From the NCBI GenBank assembly GCA_002914845.1, contig JXTC01000002.1:3673324-3737323 (forward strand): a stretch of 64,000 nucleotides of DNA, in the 5' to 3' direction. A model generated the notes under the pieces. The model worked only from the letters and a program-made list of their open reading frames with translations. It was not told the origin of the DNA and ran no database searches. This stretch comes from Trema orientale (lineage: Eukaryota; Streptophyta; Magnoliopsida; Rosales; Cannabaceae). Below, piece by piece: positions 48,751 to 60,705 of this stretch. How positions within the stretch are numbered: position 1 is the stretch's first letter; each line of letters starts with the position of its first letter. The translations under genes and the position numbers were made by a program.

Positions 48751-49379
48751 GGAAAATTAGCCAAATGTCGTTGCTAAATAAAAAGAATTACAAAAATACG
48801 GTTATTCTATTTTTATACAGTATAAAAGCTAAAAAAAAGATTATACGGTGTCAAAAACGCGGTGGCAATATTTATAATTTTGACAAATTTTGTGAAACAC
48901 GGTTATTTAAATTAAAGTGTAAAACAAGATTTAAACAAACCTTAAGCGAAGTGGACTTGAGTCTACTCCAGTCTACCTTGGTCTGGGCTTGTATCCCACC
49001 AGCTCTTTTTTATTTTCCTTTGACTTTTTATTTTTTAATTAGTTCCTAGTTTCTAAATTTAACTAGTTGCTGATTACGAGTTACCAATTACAAGAACTAT
49101 TAACCATAATGAATTCTAAACTAGATCTAGTAACCTAAAATAAAAAACTGATAACAAAATAAATATGTTAACGAGAAACTAGAAACTAATAGCTAAAATG
49201 GTAACAGAAACCCAATAACCAAAGTGGTAGACATAAACCAGTAACTAATAATCAGTAATGAAAGTATTTAAAAAAATAACACGTTTGATTTTTAAAAGTA
49301 CCATTTCGGTGTTGTATGCCTTTTAGTGCCATATTTTTGTAACTCTTTCTAATTTTTTCGGTAAAACTCTTAGAAACCC
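48751..49379. repeat. Fold-back family P, copy 2 (long form)
   Basis: GAATTACAAAAATACGG near the left end pairs with an inverse ATATTTTTGTAACTC near the right end. The interior has the family's ACTAGTTAC/GGTTACTAG-like words. Longer than the other copies (about 630 bp), with an unmatched stretch at 48830-49060. Confidence 0.5.
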
Positions 49380-49524
49380 TATTATAAATATTCCTTAAAA
49401 AAGTCATTTTAGTCCAAATTACTCCTAGCTGGGTCCATTTCCCAAAGACAAAGCTTCTTTGCCCTTTAAATATCCATTGTTCTAGGCCTAGATTTGATAC
49501 CAAAAGACTATTTTTGCATATTAA

Positions 49525-49890
49525 GGGAAATTAGGCCTTTTACGACACTTATAGGAAAAATTTTGAAAAATATGGTGGTGCTTTTTTAGGTCCGGTACAG
49601 TTTTTATTAGAAAAATACTATTTTTAAAAATATTTAGTTTAAAATAATCCAAGTTTCCATATACTGATAACTAATAACCAAATGTATTTATAACTAGTAT
49701 ATGATTAATAACCGGTAACCAATTTTTAAAAACTAATAACCAGTAACTATTTTAAAAATAGTATTTTTTCTAAAAGTGTTTTAGAAAGTGATATTTTTCT
49801 AATAAAAACCGTACGGAAATTTGGAAAAAACTTGACCCGTGTATTTTTGTATTTCTTTTGGGTTTTCATTAGTAAGAGTGTTATAATTCC
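49525..49890. repeat. Fold-back family P, copy 3
   Basis: Arms run from GGGAAATTAGGCC at the left to GTGTTATAATTCC at the right and pair along most of their length (CGGTACAGTTTTTATTAGAA against TTCTAATAAAAACCGTACGG). It begins only about 150 bp after copy 2 ends. Confidence 0.7.
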
Positions 49891-50432
49891 TTTTCCAAAT
49901 TATAAATGGGCTTTGTTGCGTTTCTAAGAAAGAAAGAGAGAATATTTTGCACTATATTTTGAGGCTTATAGAAATATGGCTAAATTTTAGACCTAATTTA
50001 AGTAAATATCTATTTGTCAAATGTTATAGCAAAATGTCGGATATATATGTTTATATACCAAGTGTAAAATTTTATATACCAAGTACAAAAAATTATATAC
50101 CCAGTATATTTTAGTACAGTAACTGAAATTGGTAGATATGTTTATCTACCAAGTGTAAAAATATATATACCTGAACATCTAACTATAACATTTTAAAAAT
50201 GGATATCTACTTAATCAAATTTAAAATATTGGTCATCCACCTAAATTTTTCCTATATTTTAGCTATGGAAATGAGCTTTCTTATTAGCCCAATCATAATA
50301 AAAGTGCGCATCTATGACCCACCTTTGATTATAACCACGCCAATATTGTGGGCAGTGAAGCTTAAAAGTAAAATTAGAAGGACCAATCTGAAAAGTTCAC
50401 CCCAATTATTGTTTCTCAAACTATATTCAGCC
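49891..50432. other. Intergenic, nothing recognised
   Basis: The TATATACCAAGTNNAAAA motif recurs a few times near 50050-50170; otherwise no structure seen. Confidence 0.35.
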
Positions 50433-51146
50433 TAGGGCTGCCAAACGTGTCGGCATATGGCCTATTAAAGTTGGGCACAAATGTACTTTCGTGCCGTGTG
50501 TGCTCACTTCTAAGTCGTGTCGTCCAAAATTAAAAATCATTGACCCAGCACAGCCCATTGACCCATGCTTAAACGTGTCGTCTCAAGTCGTGTTATGTCA
50601 GCCCACATACCTAGACGTGCCACTCCATTTGGGCCAAAATTGGCCCATTTAATTTGTAAAATTTACTTAATTTTAGTATCGTTTTATAAACATTTTTTCC
50701 CCAAATCAATCATATGTATACAAAAAAAAAAAAAACAAAAATTAAAATAATAAATTAAAAATAAAATCTTTTAACACCAAAGAATAACAAAAAAAAAAAT
50801 TGTGAAATATTGCAGACCTTAATTAACTATAGATTGTCTCCCAATTAGGTTGGCACTTGTATAGTGGAGAAATAATTTAAAATAATACATGTGTAACGTA
50901 CTAACATGTCGTGCCTACGTGCTAGCATATCATGTCATGCCACGCTGATGGGTCGTGTCTTGTCGTGCCTACAAGTGTATCATGCCATACTCAACCCATC
51001 GTGCTTAAGTTATGAGTCCAGCACGGCCTACATAATTAGACCGTGCCTAGTATGACCTACATTTTCGCGTGACGTGGTGTGCCGTGCTTAAGCCATGATG
51101 TGTTGTGCTGTGGTAATGGACTGGCCCGGCCCTCCTGAGAGCTCTA
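50433..51146. mobile_element. Non-autonomous hAT-like element 2
   Basis: Ends TAGGGCTGCC and the inverse of TAGAGCTCTC. The interior is dense in CGTGYCGTG/GTCGTGCC words in both orientations, as in many plant non-autonomous hAT families. Flanking ATTCAGCC and ATTTGTCC agree at five of eight positions, so a decayed 8-bp duplication is possible. Confidence 0.55.
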
Positions 51147-51451
51147 ATTTGTCCTAACATATTCATAGAAACCAGTCCTAACATATAGCGAGGCTCTTAT
51201 ACATTCTGTTCACCTCAAGCTAACTGTATTTCATGTGGGATATCTATTTGCAAAAACTTCAATGACAGAACTTCATTTCCTCAAACCAAACTTTAGTTAC
51301 CTTTACATACATCCCTCGTTTGCATTGAAGACCTGATTGTGATATTGTATTAATCAAGAATTGGAAAAAGACAAATGTTGATTTACAATTTTCTTACCCT
51401 GTTTAATGCTATTATGGCTAGTGCGTTCATTGATGTTAACCAGCAGAACCT

Positions 51452-54400
51452 CTAAAGACTAGAGGAGTCCCAGCTAGCATCAACAGCTTTGATGATCTTG
51501 TGATGTAGAGTGGCTCCTGCACTAGCAATTATACCCCGATCAAGACCTTCGAGGTATGTACCTTTAGAGAAGTCCAGTGGCCGACCTCGGGCATCAGTTA
51601 CCATGCCGCCCGCTTCTTGTATGACAACAACACCAGCTGCATGATCCCATATCTTCTCCTTGTAGCCAGCTCTTGCAAACTTCATGAAAACCTCCGCATC
51701 CCCACGAGCTATGGCTGCATATTTCACCATGCTATATACTCGTAGTGGCTGCTTCCTGCAGTAGAAAAAATATGATGATGAGAGTTCTAAGTTTGTCTAA
51801 TTTTCTGCATTTTAACCCGAACATGTTGTTTTCTGTCATATTTTTATTAACAAGATTCAGAACTGAAATTCATAGGCAGCTAAAGAGAAAAGAAATGGCA
51901 AAGCAAATGGAAGGAAAACATATCTACCTCATCCCAACGCTGTGAGCTAATCCAGCTGTGAATGAATGGCTTGAATTTGCCTTTTCAACTGGTTCACAAA
52001 AGGTTGCCATTGACGGATTATCAATAGAGGACACTCGAACAGGCCTGGCAGAGTTTGGCCAGACTAACTTCTTGTTTACATGAAGCAAAGGTTGCATCCA
52101 GGCCTTGCCACTACCTCTCCTAGCATAAATTACACAACCTTTGTCCCACGATTCTGATGTTGGTGGAGTCAACTTGGACACAATTCTGTGGTAACGGTGA
52201 TGATAACCAAGCCATTCCTTTCTCATTGGGTAATTAGGACACCCAAGAACTCCAAGTACAACTTCTCCATCTTCAATGAGCGCTAGAGCTATAGCATATT
52301 GGTCGCCTCGAATGAATCCCAAAGTTCCATCAACAGGATCAAGTGCCCAAAATCTACTGGTAGGGCCTCCATTTGAGTTGCATCGACCGATTGCTTCAAG
52401 AACCTCTGAAGTGCCAAGGGGCATCTCTGGTCCTTTAAGTCCAAAACGAGGTGCATCAACTAGAGATTTGTTCACAGTTTTCACTACAGCTTCTAAAAGT
52501 CCAGCAGCACTAGGCTTGGAGAGAGTTTGAACATCTTCTTCTGCAACAATGGACACATTTCTGCTTCCAAAGGCCTCAGAGAGTACCCAGCTCACTGTTG
52601 CTTGGACACTCCAATCTGTTTACATGGTGCAATCAAAAGAATGAGCAAATTCGGTTCACAGCTTGAACTATACACGGACCACTAATGGCACCCAAATTTT
52701 TAAAGTTTCCTTTTCTAAAAGCTTCAACAGTTAAGAGTGACAGTTTAGAAAGGAATGCATCAACTCAAAGAACAATTACTCGTTAATTAAAGCTTTCAAC
52801 TACTTGTGTTTTGACATGTTTTCAATGAGCAAATTGGAGGCTTTACAGAACATAACGATTTTCAAAACACAAAATGATTATGCTGTAGACTTATAGTTTA
52901 TACTCAGAAAGTATGTGCTCAGAATCATAGCTATAAAGAGGTTCTGACATCAGGCATAAACTAGTTCATCATCAAACTATAAAAGCTAGAAAAATTGCAT
53001 CTTTCTGCCCTTGATTTTAATCATCTTCCAGCGGTACTAAACTTGATTTTTAAACATGAATATCGGCCAGAGCATACGGAACACTAATTAAGATAGCACA
53101 ACATAAACACATGATATCCTTAATGTTAAAAAGATTTAAGGATATTCAGAAAGAACAGAACAGAGTTTTGTTCCTCAAAAGATCTTGGTTGTCCATCAAA
53201 AGTTGATTCTATGGCACTATTTTGAACGATATTTACTGAGAAAGATATAATAACGAAAGAATCTTGAGAGAATGACAAAGAAGACAATCTTTTCTTCCAA
53301 AAAAAATCATTAATCAAAATACTCATCACTTCTATTTCCATAGAATTAAGAAATATAACGGTCCTTAATACACCTTTTTACATGATATTACTATCATTCA
53401 TTTCCCTTTAAAAGAATTTCATTTCAAACCAAATGCAGCCTTAGTCATTGTAGGAACTTTCTAAGTATTTTTTACTTGAATAGGAATTTTCGTTGTCATT
53501 GTAGGAACTTTCATAGGCTTTTTTGCTATAATAGGAATTTCTTAGACATTGCAGGAACTTTCTTTGTCTTTTTTGCTTGAATAGAAATTTTCTTAGACGT
53601 CGTAGGAAATTTCTTAGTCTTTTTTGCTAAATACTCATCACTTCTATTTCTACAGAATTAAGAAAATAAACGGTCCTTAATATACCTTTTCACATGATAT
53701 TACTGTCATTCATTTCCCTTTAAAAGAATTTCATTTCAAACCAAACGTAGCCTTAGTCATTGTGGGAACCTTCTAAGTATTTTTTACTTGAATAGGAGTT
53801 TTCTTAGACATTGTGGGAACCTTCTAAGTATTTTTAACTTGAATAGGAATTTTCTTAGACATTGTAGGAATCTTTCTTGGTCTTTTGTGCTTGAATAGGA
53901 ATTTTCTTAGTCAGTGCAGGAATTTGCTCTCGAAGTTATTTTCATACCATATGAAGTCATTTTGTCAAAAGAGTGTGACCAGATTCCAAGTTCTTTTAAA
54001 GGGTTCTCCTTTTTTTTTCCCCCTTTTCCTTGGATTTATCAAGGTTTTCGATTCTAGAAAATTGGATGCATAAAGAATGAAAGATTTTTCATGGTTTCAG
54101 GCTTTTTAGGCTACTTCACTCAACCTAACACACCATTCAAAAGAAAAGAAAGATAAAGAAACAAAAAAAAAAAAAAAAGATAAGTAACCATGTTAAATGT
54201 ATACTTTAGCTTCTATCCTTATATGCCACAGGTACCTAATCCATTAAATTATAATTTTTCAGAGTGAAGGAAAAAGCAATATACTTAATAGCCCCTACCA
54301 CACTAAAAGAACATGTAATACTCATCTAAAACCATTATTAACACCATTTTTTTTTTTGAAAGTGACCATTAACACCAATAACAAAGACCCAATTCAGAAC

Positions 54401-54856
54401 ATTAACCAAAAAAAAAAACTGAAAATGGAGGAGGACTAACTGACCTGCAACAGTTACAGGAGAATTGTCATCTTTGGATTGTATTTCGTTGCCACCAGTC
54501 TTTGAAATTAAACCATCTTGGACTCTCTGGCAGAGAGAGCAAGCCATTTGAACAGCTCTGACAGCTACATCCAATTCTTTGTCCTGTGACTGTGAAAACT
54601 GCTCTGACTCTAATGAAGACTTAAGACCCACCTGGGTCTGGTTCTCCTTCTCCTCCATTAACGAAAAAGAAGAGCTTTGGTTCAACTTAGACAAACACCC
54701 AGTTGGGCTTTTCTTGTGGAAACGAAAAGAGACGAAGAAAGTTGTCACATGGTTAGGTGCCACTGACAAGTCGTTCCTGTAATTCCTTCTCCAATGACCC
54801 CCGAGGCCCAACCTATGTGGGACTTTTATAGCCAGACTTGAACAATTTAGAGGCAT
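51452..54856 (-). CDS. HAL2-like 3'(2'),5'-bisphosphate nucleotidase
   Basis: Three minus-strand exons: 54856-54445, 52615-51928 and 51755-51452, joined in frame with GT-AG introns to 467 residues. The family hydrolyses 3'-phosphoadenosine 5'-phosphate (PAP) to AMP and phosphate, recycling the by-product of sulfation. It uses Mg2+ and is inhibited by Li+ or Na+. Metal-site motifs of the inositol-phosphatase fold are present: VAEED (161-165), DPVDGT (230-235) and WDHAAG (403-408), plus the [12 protein letters not shown] helix near the N-terminus. The likely Arabidopsis counterpart is the HAL2-like AHL/SAL subgroup. The start is uncertain. The ATG at 54856 is only about 20-35 bases from a TATATATATA stretch, so transcripts may begin inside this exon, and the ATG at 54658 (MEEKENQ, 401 residues) may be used. 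The extra 66 residues are Arg/Ser-rich and could also be a transit peptide. Neighbours give no functional link. Confidence 0.9.
53321..53940. repeat. Duplicated 51-bp minisatellite in intron 1 of the nucleotidase gene
   Basis: Units of 50-52 bp with the core GTAGGAACTTTCTTAGT..TTTTTTRCTTGAATAGGAATTTTC occur four times at 53440-53625 and four times at 53755-53935. Each group is preceded by the same block of about 130 bp beginning ACTCATCACTTCTATTTC (53321 and 53633). The whole region is a tandem duplication with a 312-bp period. Confidence 0.85.
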
Positions 54857-54867
54857 ATCATCAATAT

Positions 54868-54892
54868 TGATATATATATATATAGAGAAAAA
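54868..54892 (-). promoter_or_regulatory. TA-rich core promoter of the nucleotidase gene
   Basis: A (TA)n stretch followed upstream by a (GA)n run (minus sense, 54908-54937). Plant TATA boxes lie about 30 bases before transcription start, which would fall inside the first coding-capable exon. Confidence 0.4.
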
Positions 54893-54937
54893 AAAAATTA
54901 AAAAGCCCTCTTTCTCTCTCTCTCTCTCTGTCTCTCT

Positions 54938-56173
54938 GGTGTGATTTTTTCCTGGTAATTTGGATTATGTGGGCTTGGACCTTGGTGACGTTGAAGGAAA
55001 ACTATGGCATATAATTACAGAAAATGACGGAGAAGGTTAAAGGGGCTTTCTTTTTTTTTTTTTTTTTAAGAATAGAAAATTGTGGTTTCTTGAAAGTGAG
55101 AAGAAGGAGAAAGCAAAGGAGAGATTGAATGAAAATTTGGCTAATAATTAAGGAATTTTTCATGAGATTTCTGCTATAGAGCTCATTGATCCTATGTATT
55201 GGTTTATTCTTTTCTAGAGAATTTCAGCACAGTACAGTCCAATACTCTACTGTCACTATTATAATTTATACTCCCTCATTCCGTACATATGCTCCCCATT
55301 TTTTATTTATATTATTTATTTATTTTTTCATTTTTTGCCTTTTATTTTCAATGGAATAATTACCGAATTTTATGATGTAATTGTTCGATTTTTACCTCTC
55401 ATTTTGTCCATTGTCAGGACTGTCCAACTATTTACAAAATAAACAAATTTATACCCTCGTTTGATAAAACTCCAAATTAAACGGATAGTTTACCGAAAAA
55501 CCCTAACGATTTCTAAACTTGTTAGCAAACAAATAAAATAAATGATTTAATCGAAAAAAAAAATTAAAAATAAGGCAGATAAAACACCACAAGATACCTG
55601 AAAGACTGAAAATATATATGCATACCTTCATCATAAAGAAACATCTTTAAAGGGTATTGTAATAATTTTAGGGTTTGACCGAATGGTATATATTTGACTC
55701 AAGTGTGAACTGTAAAAAAATACTCTAAAGTTTGGACTCTACAAAATAATACCATTTGATTAAGAATTTCTGAAAATTAATACTCTGAACTGACTTTTTG
55801 ACCAATAATCTCTTTAATCTTAAATTAAAGTAGAAGAAGTGAAATTTAAATTAATGCACGAGATATCTTTGTAATTGATTTTTTTTTTTGGTTTTAAAAA
55901 CAAAGAGAATTATATGGTGTGAATAACGTGTTTTTCTTGAAAGAATAGTAAGTGTCGGTTTGTTTATGCTTGAAGATTTTGAACACTCTCGATATGTCTC
56001 TATGCCAATGCTAATCTTACAAGTTAACAATAAATAGTGATTTTTATTTTTAACGTAACAAGAAATATAATTTTTTTTTCGAGAAACAAGAAATATTTGA
56101 TATGTCAAATTAACTTCCTTCTTGTAATTTCTATATTACTTAATTAATCAAAATAGTCATAAAACTTTGTTTA
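54938..56173. other. Intergenic upstream of the nucleotidase gene
   Basis: AT-rich, poly-T at 55050. A direct copy of TTTGTTTA at 56166-56173 is the left target duplication of the adjoining hAT element. No gene seen. Confidence 0.4.
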
Positions 56174-56682
56174 TAGGCATTCAAAATTCAAATCCAATCC
56201 AATTCACATGATCCAAAGTGCGGATATCCGCACAGTGCAGATATCTGCATATGTGTAGATCGGATACAATTTTTACTTTGAAAATAACTGATCAAATCCA
56301 ATCCGCACTTAAATTATATATTGAAAAAATATATATTTATATTTATATATTATACACGTTTTATAATTCATATATGTTGTAAAATTTACTATTAGTTGTA
56401 ATTCAAGATTAAAACTTTTTTAAATGAAAAAAAAAAAGCTAAAATGATGAATAATGAGCCAAACTTGTTTTTGTTTTTTTAAAGCCCAAATTTGTGAATC
56501 TAGACCAAAAAAAAAATAGTAACTGATCTAAAGTAGCCAATTCAATCCGCACATTTGCATATTAAATTAAATTGATTGAAAGGTTTTATGTAAATCGGAT
56601 ATAATTTCTGAAATCCACGCTATGCAGATCGGATATAATTTCCTAAAAAAAGTACGGATTGGATTAGATGAACACTCTTAAT
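56174..56682. mobile_element. Non-autonomous hAT element with 8-bp target duplication
   Basis: The 509-bp element is flanked by identical TTTGTTTA at 56166-56173 and 56683-56690, the duplication length of hAT transposons. Subterminal ATCCAATCC occurs near the left end and inverted near the right, and GCGGATATCCGCAC and TGCAGATC words recur inside. No transposase. Confidence 0.7.
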
Positions 56683-56690
56683 TTTGTTTA

Positions 56691-57884
56691 CTTTTCGTAG
56701 GCCATGCAAAGAAAATTATATCCGAACTTGTATGCTTATCTACATTTCCTTTTGAAAATTGATTACGTGAACCTATTTTTTTTTTTGTTTTGTTATTGTG
56801 TCCTCCCTTAACAATCTTTTCATTTTATTTTAATCTGCATTATGACAGTTCTATAGTCATATGAAGGTGTAATTTATTAGTAGAGTCATCATGAGCTCAT
56901 TAATACGTAATATGCAAGCTATAAAGAACGAATATATATATATATATTTATATCTTTCTTAATTTGCCTTATACGGCATGAAAACAAGCGAATGATTCAC
57001 GTCATTATTAAACAGAAGAAATAAAGATTCACTCGCATGTCTATGTAACATTATATGAGAATGACATATTGCTTACATTAAGATCGGGCCTTAAATATTC
57101 ATATATGAATATAATCGGTTTCATCAACTGCGTTCACAATGTACTATAGACGATCAAAATGTGAAAACTTGAGCTTGAGAAGACACAAAGCGTGTTCTGT
57201 GACACATACACATTGATGTTTATCTTACTATCATATCTACACAAATCAATTAGTTCATTATCTTGATTCATTGATTGTCTCAATATATTCTATAATCTCT
57301 TCCTCATGATGACTCAGTTGATTATGTAAAAACGAAACTTTTGACGAATTACATGAGCTTCTAATCTTATGAAATTGATATAAAATATATATATATATAT
57401 ATATAAATAGAAGAGATGATGAGGCGAATAAAAAGGATGTAAACTGTCAATTATAGATCAAGTCGAGACATATATTTATCTTAAGTTTTGCAAATAATTA
57501 AACTTAAAGGGCTTCAAAACCCATATGATTGTTAAATAATAATAATATACCAAGCAAAAGGTATATAGCTTAACCAAAATCATGTTGTTCCCACTTGCAT
57601 TATTGGCCTGGCCAATATAATGAATGCAATTTTCAATTGAAAGCAGAAGGCATTAGATGCCCGAGCACTCCCAGCAAAAGATTCCATCATTAATAACATN
57701 AAGCGTGACGTAGTAATTTTTATTTTTAATTTTTTTTCGCTTTTGTTTTTAGTTTTTTGCAATCTAACCCAAAAAAAAAAGGCATCCTTATTGTAATGAA
57801 AAATTATATTAGATGACTCAAAATGCTCTCTTTTCTCTAATGAAATATATAGTATTGATGAAATGTTAATTGGTCATAAATTTA
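56691..57884. other. Intergenic; assembly ambiguity
   Basis: (TA)n runs lie at 56934 and 57386, and a single N at 57701. No gene recognised. Confidence 0.45.
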
Positions 57885-58703
57885 GGGCTTGTTTAGTAAT
57901 CACTTATTTAAATAGTTTTTTATTTTTTTAATCAAAAAAAGTGGAAACACTTTTTAAAAATATGTTTGGTAAAACTATTTTTGTTTTTTGTTTTTTTAAT
58001 TTGACAACAAAATTTTTAAAATTTTGAAAATAAAAATTTTTTACTTTCAAAATTTTTTTAAACAATTTTGTGGAAATGCTAGTATCAAAATTCAAACATA
58101 TCTAGACTCACATCACCATTTCTCTTAACATTTTCTCTCTCATCACTATTTCTCTTGTCATTATCTCTCTAGCCTCATGTAAAAGTTGTCTTTCTAAATA
58201 TTTTTAAAATTTGATTTTTTTAAAATAAAACTTTTAAAAGTGGTATTTTTCAAAATATAATTGTAAAATTTTGTTATTTTTTTCAAAAATTTCCAAAAAT
58301 ATTTAGAAAAATATCACTTTTAAAAGTGGTATTTTTCAAAATATAATTGTAAAATTTTGTTTTTTTTTCAAAAATTTCCAAAAATATTTATAAAAATATC
58401 ACTTTTAAAAGTTTTATTTTGAAAAATACCACTTATGAAATTTATTTAGATAGATACCACTTTTTCTCTCTCCTATTTTCTCTTAGCTTTTTCCTTTATT
58501 ACTTTCCCTTTTGATTTTCACTTTCAAAAGTAAAAAGTACTAGTTATCAAATATGTATTTATTTTTTTATTTTAGAAAACAAAAAATACAACATTGTTAC
58601 CAAACATATTTTTGTTTTTGAAATGCAAAAAATAAAATAAGAAAAAGTACTTTCATTTTTGTGTTTAAAAAAATAAAAAATAAAAGTGTTACCAAACAGC
58701 ACC
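57885..58703. mobile_element. Tourist-like MITE with AAAAGTGGTATTTTTC repeats
   Basis: Ends GGGCTTGTTTAGTAATCACT and the inverse of GGTGCTGTTTGGTAACACTT, flanked by TTA at 57882-57884 and 58704-58706. The interior is a degenerate tandem of TTTTAAAAGTGGTATTTTTC units in both orientations, like the interior of MITE A at 6770-7080. Confidence 0.75.
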
Positions 58704-59199
58704 TTAGTTACTGATTACTAAAAGAGAAAAAAAAAAGGCAAATATTTTAACTGAGTTTAATAAGCTCAACCCTAATCTAAATTATAAATGAAATATGATG
58801 ATGGTTCGATTTTAGTTGAAAATATTCATCCAAAGTCAAACTCAAAATAAAAATGCTTTTCTTTTCTATCTTTGTATTCAATCATGGTCGAATTTTTTGT
58901 CGAACTTAGAACTTAAAACTGAGTAATCAATTTTTTATCTACTAATCTTTTCGACTCAAATCGTATTTAATTTTTGGAACGCAAATTTGATGGACATAAG
59001 CATTGCATCTTAATTTTATATTTTGTTTTCAAATAAGTTTTATGGTTAGGGCATTTGAGTAACTGCATACAAATGATACAAAAATACATATCTTTTTTTT
59101 CAATATAAATTATTGGGAGAAAGCTTTTTTTTTTTTTTTTTTTCAGTTACCAAACATCTTTTAGCTTTCCTATTGATTGTAAATCCCTCTCAATAACAC

Positions 59200-59540
59200 A
59201 TTGAGTGTGATGGTCTAGTAGTAAAGGTTGGTCTGTGTAAAATCGTGCCCACGAGTTCGAGTGCTAGGTAATCCCTTTGTGAGTTTTAAATGTGAAGGCT
59301 TGTTTTCTACCGGCTTAGCACACGACGTAGAGTGCCTAGGACCACATTTCATGCAATCCTTATTATTAACAACATTCAGTGGGCTAAGGTGACACATGAC
59401 GCGCTCCATCAGCCGATAAGATAAGGCTCACTTAAAGGGCTCTCAATGAATATTCCCCTTAGCGAGGTTGAATACTCCAATAGTAATAACCAGGGAGAGA
59501 TACTACTCTGGTTGTGTCCCTTTCTCCTCTTTAACTTTAA
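59200..59540 (+). mobile_element. Possible tRNA-derived SINE
   Basis: An A-box-like TGGTCTAGTAGTAAAGG (59211-59227) and a B-box-like GAGTTCGAGTGCT (59253-59265) are spaced as in an internal Pol III promoter. The sequence downstream is not tRNA and contains no complete cloverleaf. The 3' end is not defined. Confidence 0.4.
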
Positions 59541-59820
59541 CTTAGCATAAATAGAGGTGAGGCCTATACTATTAGCTTTGCATATAGACCCTGTCCTTTT
59601 ATTAGTTATAATACCAAAACACCTCCTATACTTTTATTAGTTATGGTAGTAAAACGCCACTGCCCCATAACAATATTGCTCTATATTTACTCATCTAAAT
59701 AATATTGAATCGTCACTATTTATAGCACTCTTTGGGCCATCTGAAATCATGTGCAGCCCATCATCTTTGCCTTGCCAGATAACCCAAAGTATTTGTGGAT
59801 TTTTGGTTGCAAAGATTAGG

Positions 59821-60162
59821 GGGAAATAAGGCCTTTTATGGAATTTTTAGAAAATTTTTTGAAAAATACGGTGACTTATTTTTTTTTTAGGTCTGGTATA
59901 GTTTTTATTAAAAAATAATATTTTCTAGAAAAGTATTTAGAAAAATATCATTTTTCAAAACAATAACTAGTAATTAGTTAATAGAAACTAGTAACTAGTA
60001 ACCAAAGTTATTTATAATTGGTAATCAGTAACCAGTTTGCAGAAATTGGTAACGAATAATTATTTTAAAAATAGTATTTTTTTAAATAATTTTTTAAAAG
60101 TGATATTTTCTAATAAAAACTGTACTTTATAATTCTTTTGGGTTTTTACAGGTAAAAGTGTT
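59821..60162. repeat. Fold-back family P, copy 4
   Basis: Starts GGGAAATAAGGCC and ends GGTAAAAGTGTTGAGG. The arms carry the inverted GTATAGTTTTTATTAAAA and TTCTAATAAAAACTGTAC blocks and ACTAGTAACCA-type words. Confidence 0.65.
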
Positions 60163-60309
60163 GAGGAAACTACATGGCATGCTTATTTTTCAAACTCAAT
60201 TTAAGTACATATCCCGTTTCAATTCATTAACTTTTATTCCCCATTTTTAATCATTATTTTTTCTAATGACTACTAAACCCTTCAAATAAAAGGGTGAAGA
60301 ACTACTGTT

Positions 60310-60705
60310 ATCATCTTCAAGTGTCTCTTCGACTGGATATCGTTAATGCACCCTCAAACTCCTCTCCTACAAATGCATTGGTTGACGAGTAGTGGTCGTT
60401 GGTTCTATCGTGCACTGAGGGGAGAGAGGGTAAGAAGGGGATCTCTTGTGGTCGTCTAATTCGATGACGGTCGAGTGGACCCCGATGGTGGTGAGGAGCT
60501 TCTTCATGACGTGGCACATACAATGACTGAAGATGATCACCGGGTGCTCCGATATCAGCCGTTGGATTTGGGTGTCGGTCGATTCCTCGTCATTGATCAA
60601 TAGGGAGGAGGAGGTGGTGGTCGCACTGCTGGTTGCAGTGGTGATGGGGCTGAGGTTGAGGTGGACGATGTCGTTTTTGTATCTCGATTGGTTAGGAGAG
60701 AAGAA
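60310..60705 (-). pseudogene. Truncated CC-type glutaredoxin pseudogene (GRXC6-like)
   Basis: On the minus strand, a Ser/Thr-rich leader (VHLNLSPITTATSS) is followed by ESTDTQIQRLISEHPVIIFS, then HCMCHVMKKLLTTIGVHSTV and IELDDH. The last segments are the core of plant CC-type (ROXY) glutaredoxins, closest in memory to the GRXC6 group, which reduce disulfides or bind TGA factors. The active site is damaged: about three codons are missing just before the last Cys-Met-Cys, leaving HCMC where CCMC is expected. A frame change follows at about 60444-60450. The chain then drifts into another frame (SLPSVHDRTNDHYSS, AFVGEEFEG) and loses the GG motif and C-terminal helix. The start codon is also not visible. 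No introns, as in many members of this class. Confidence 0.7.
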
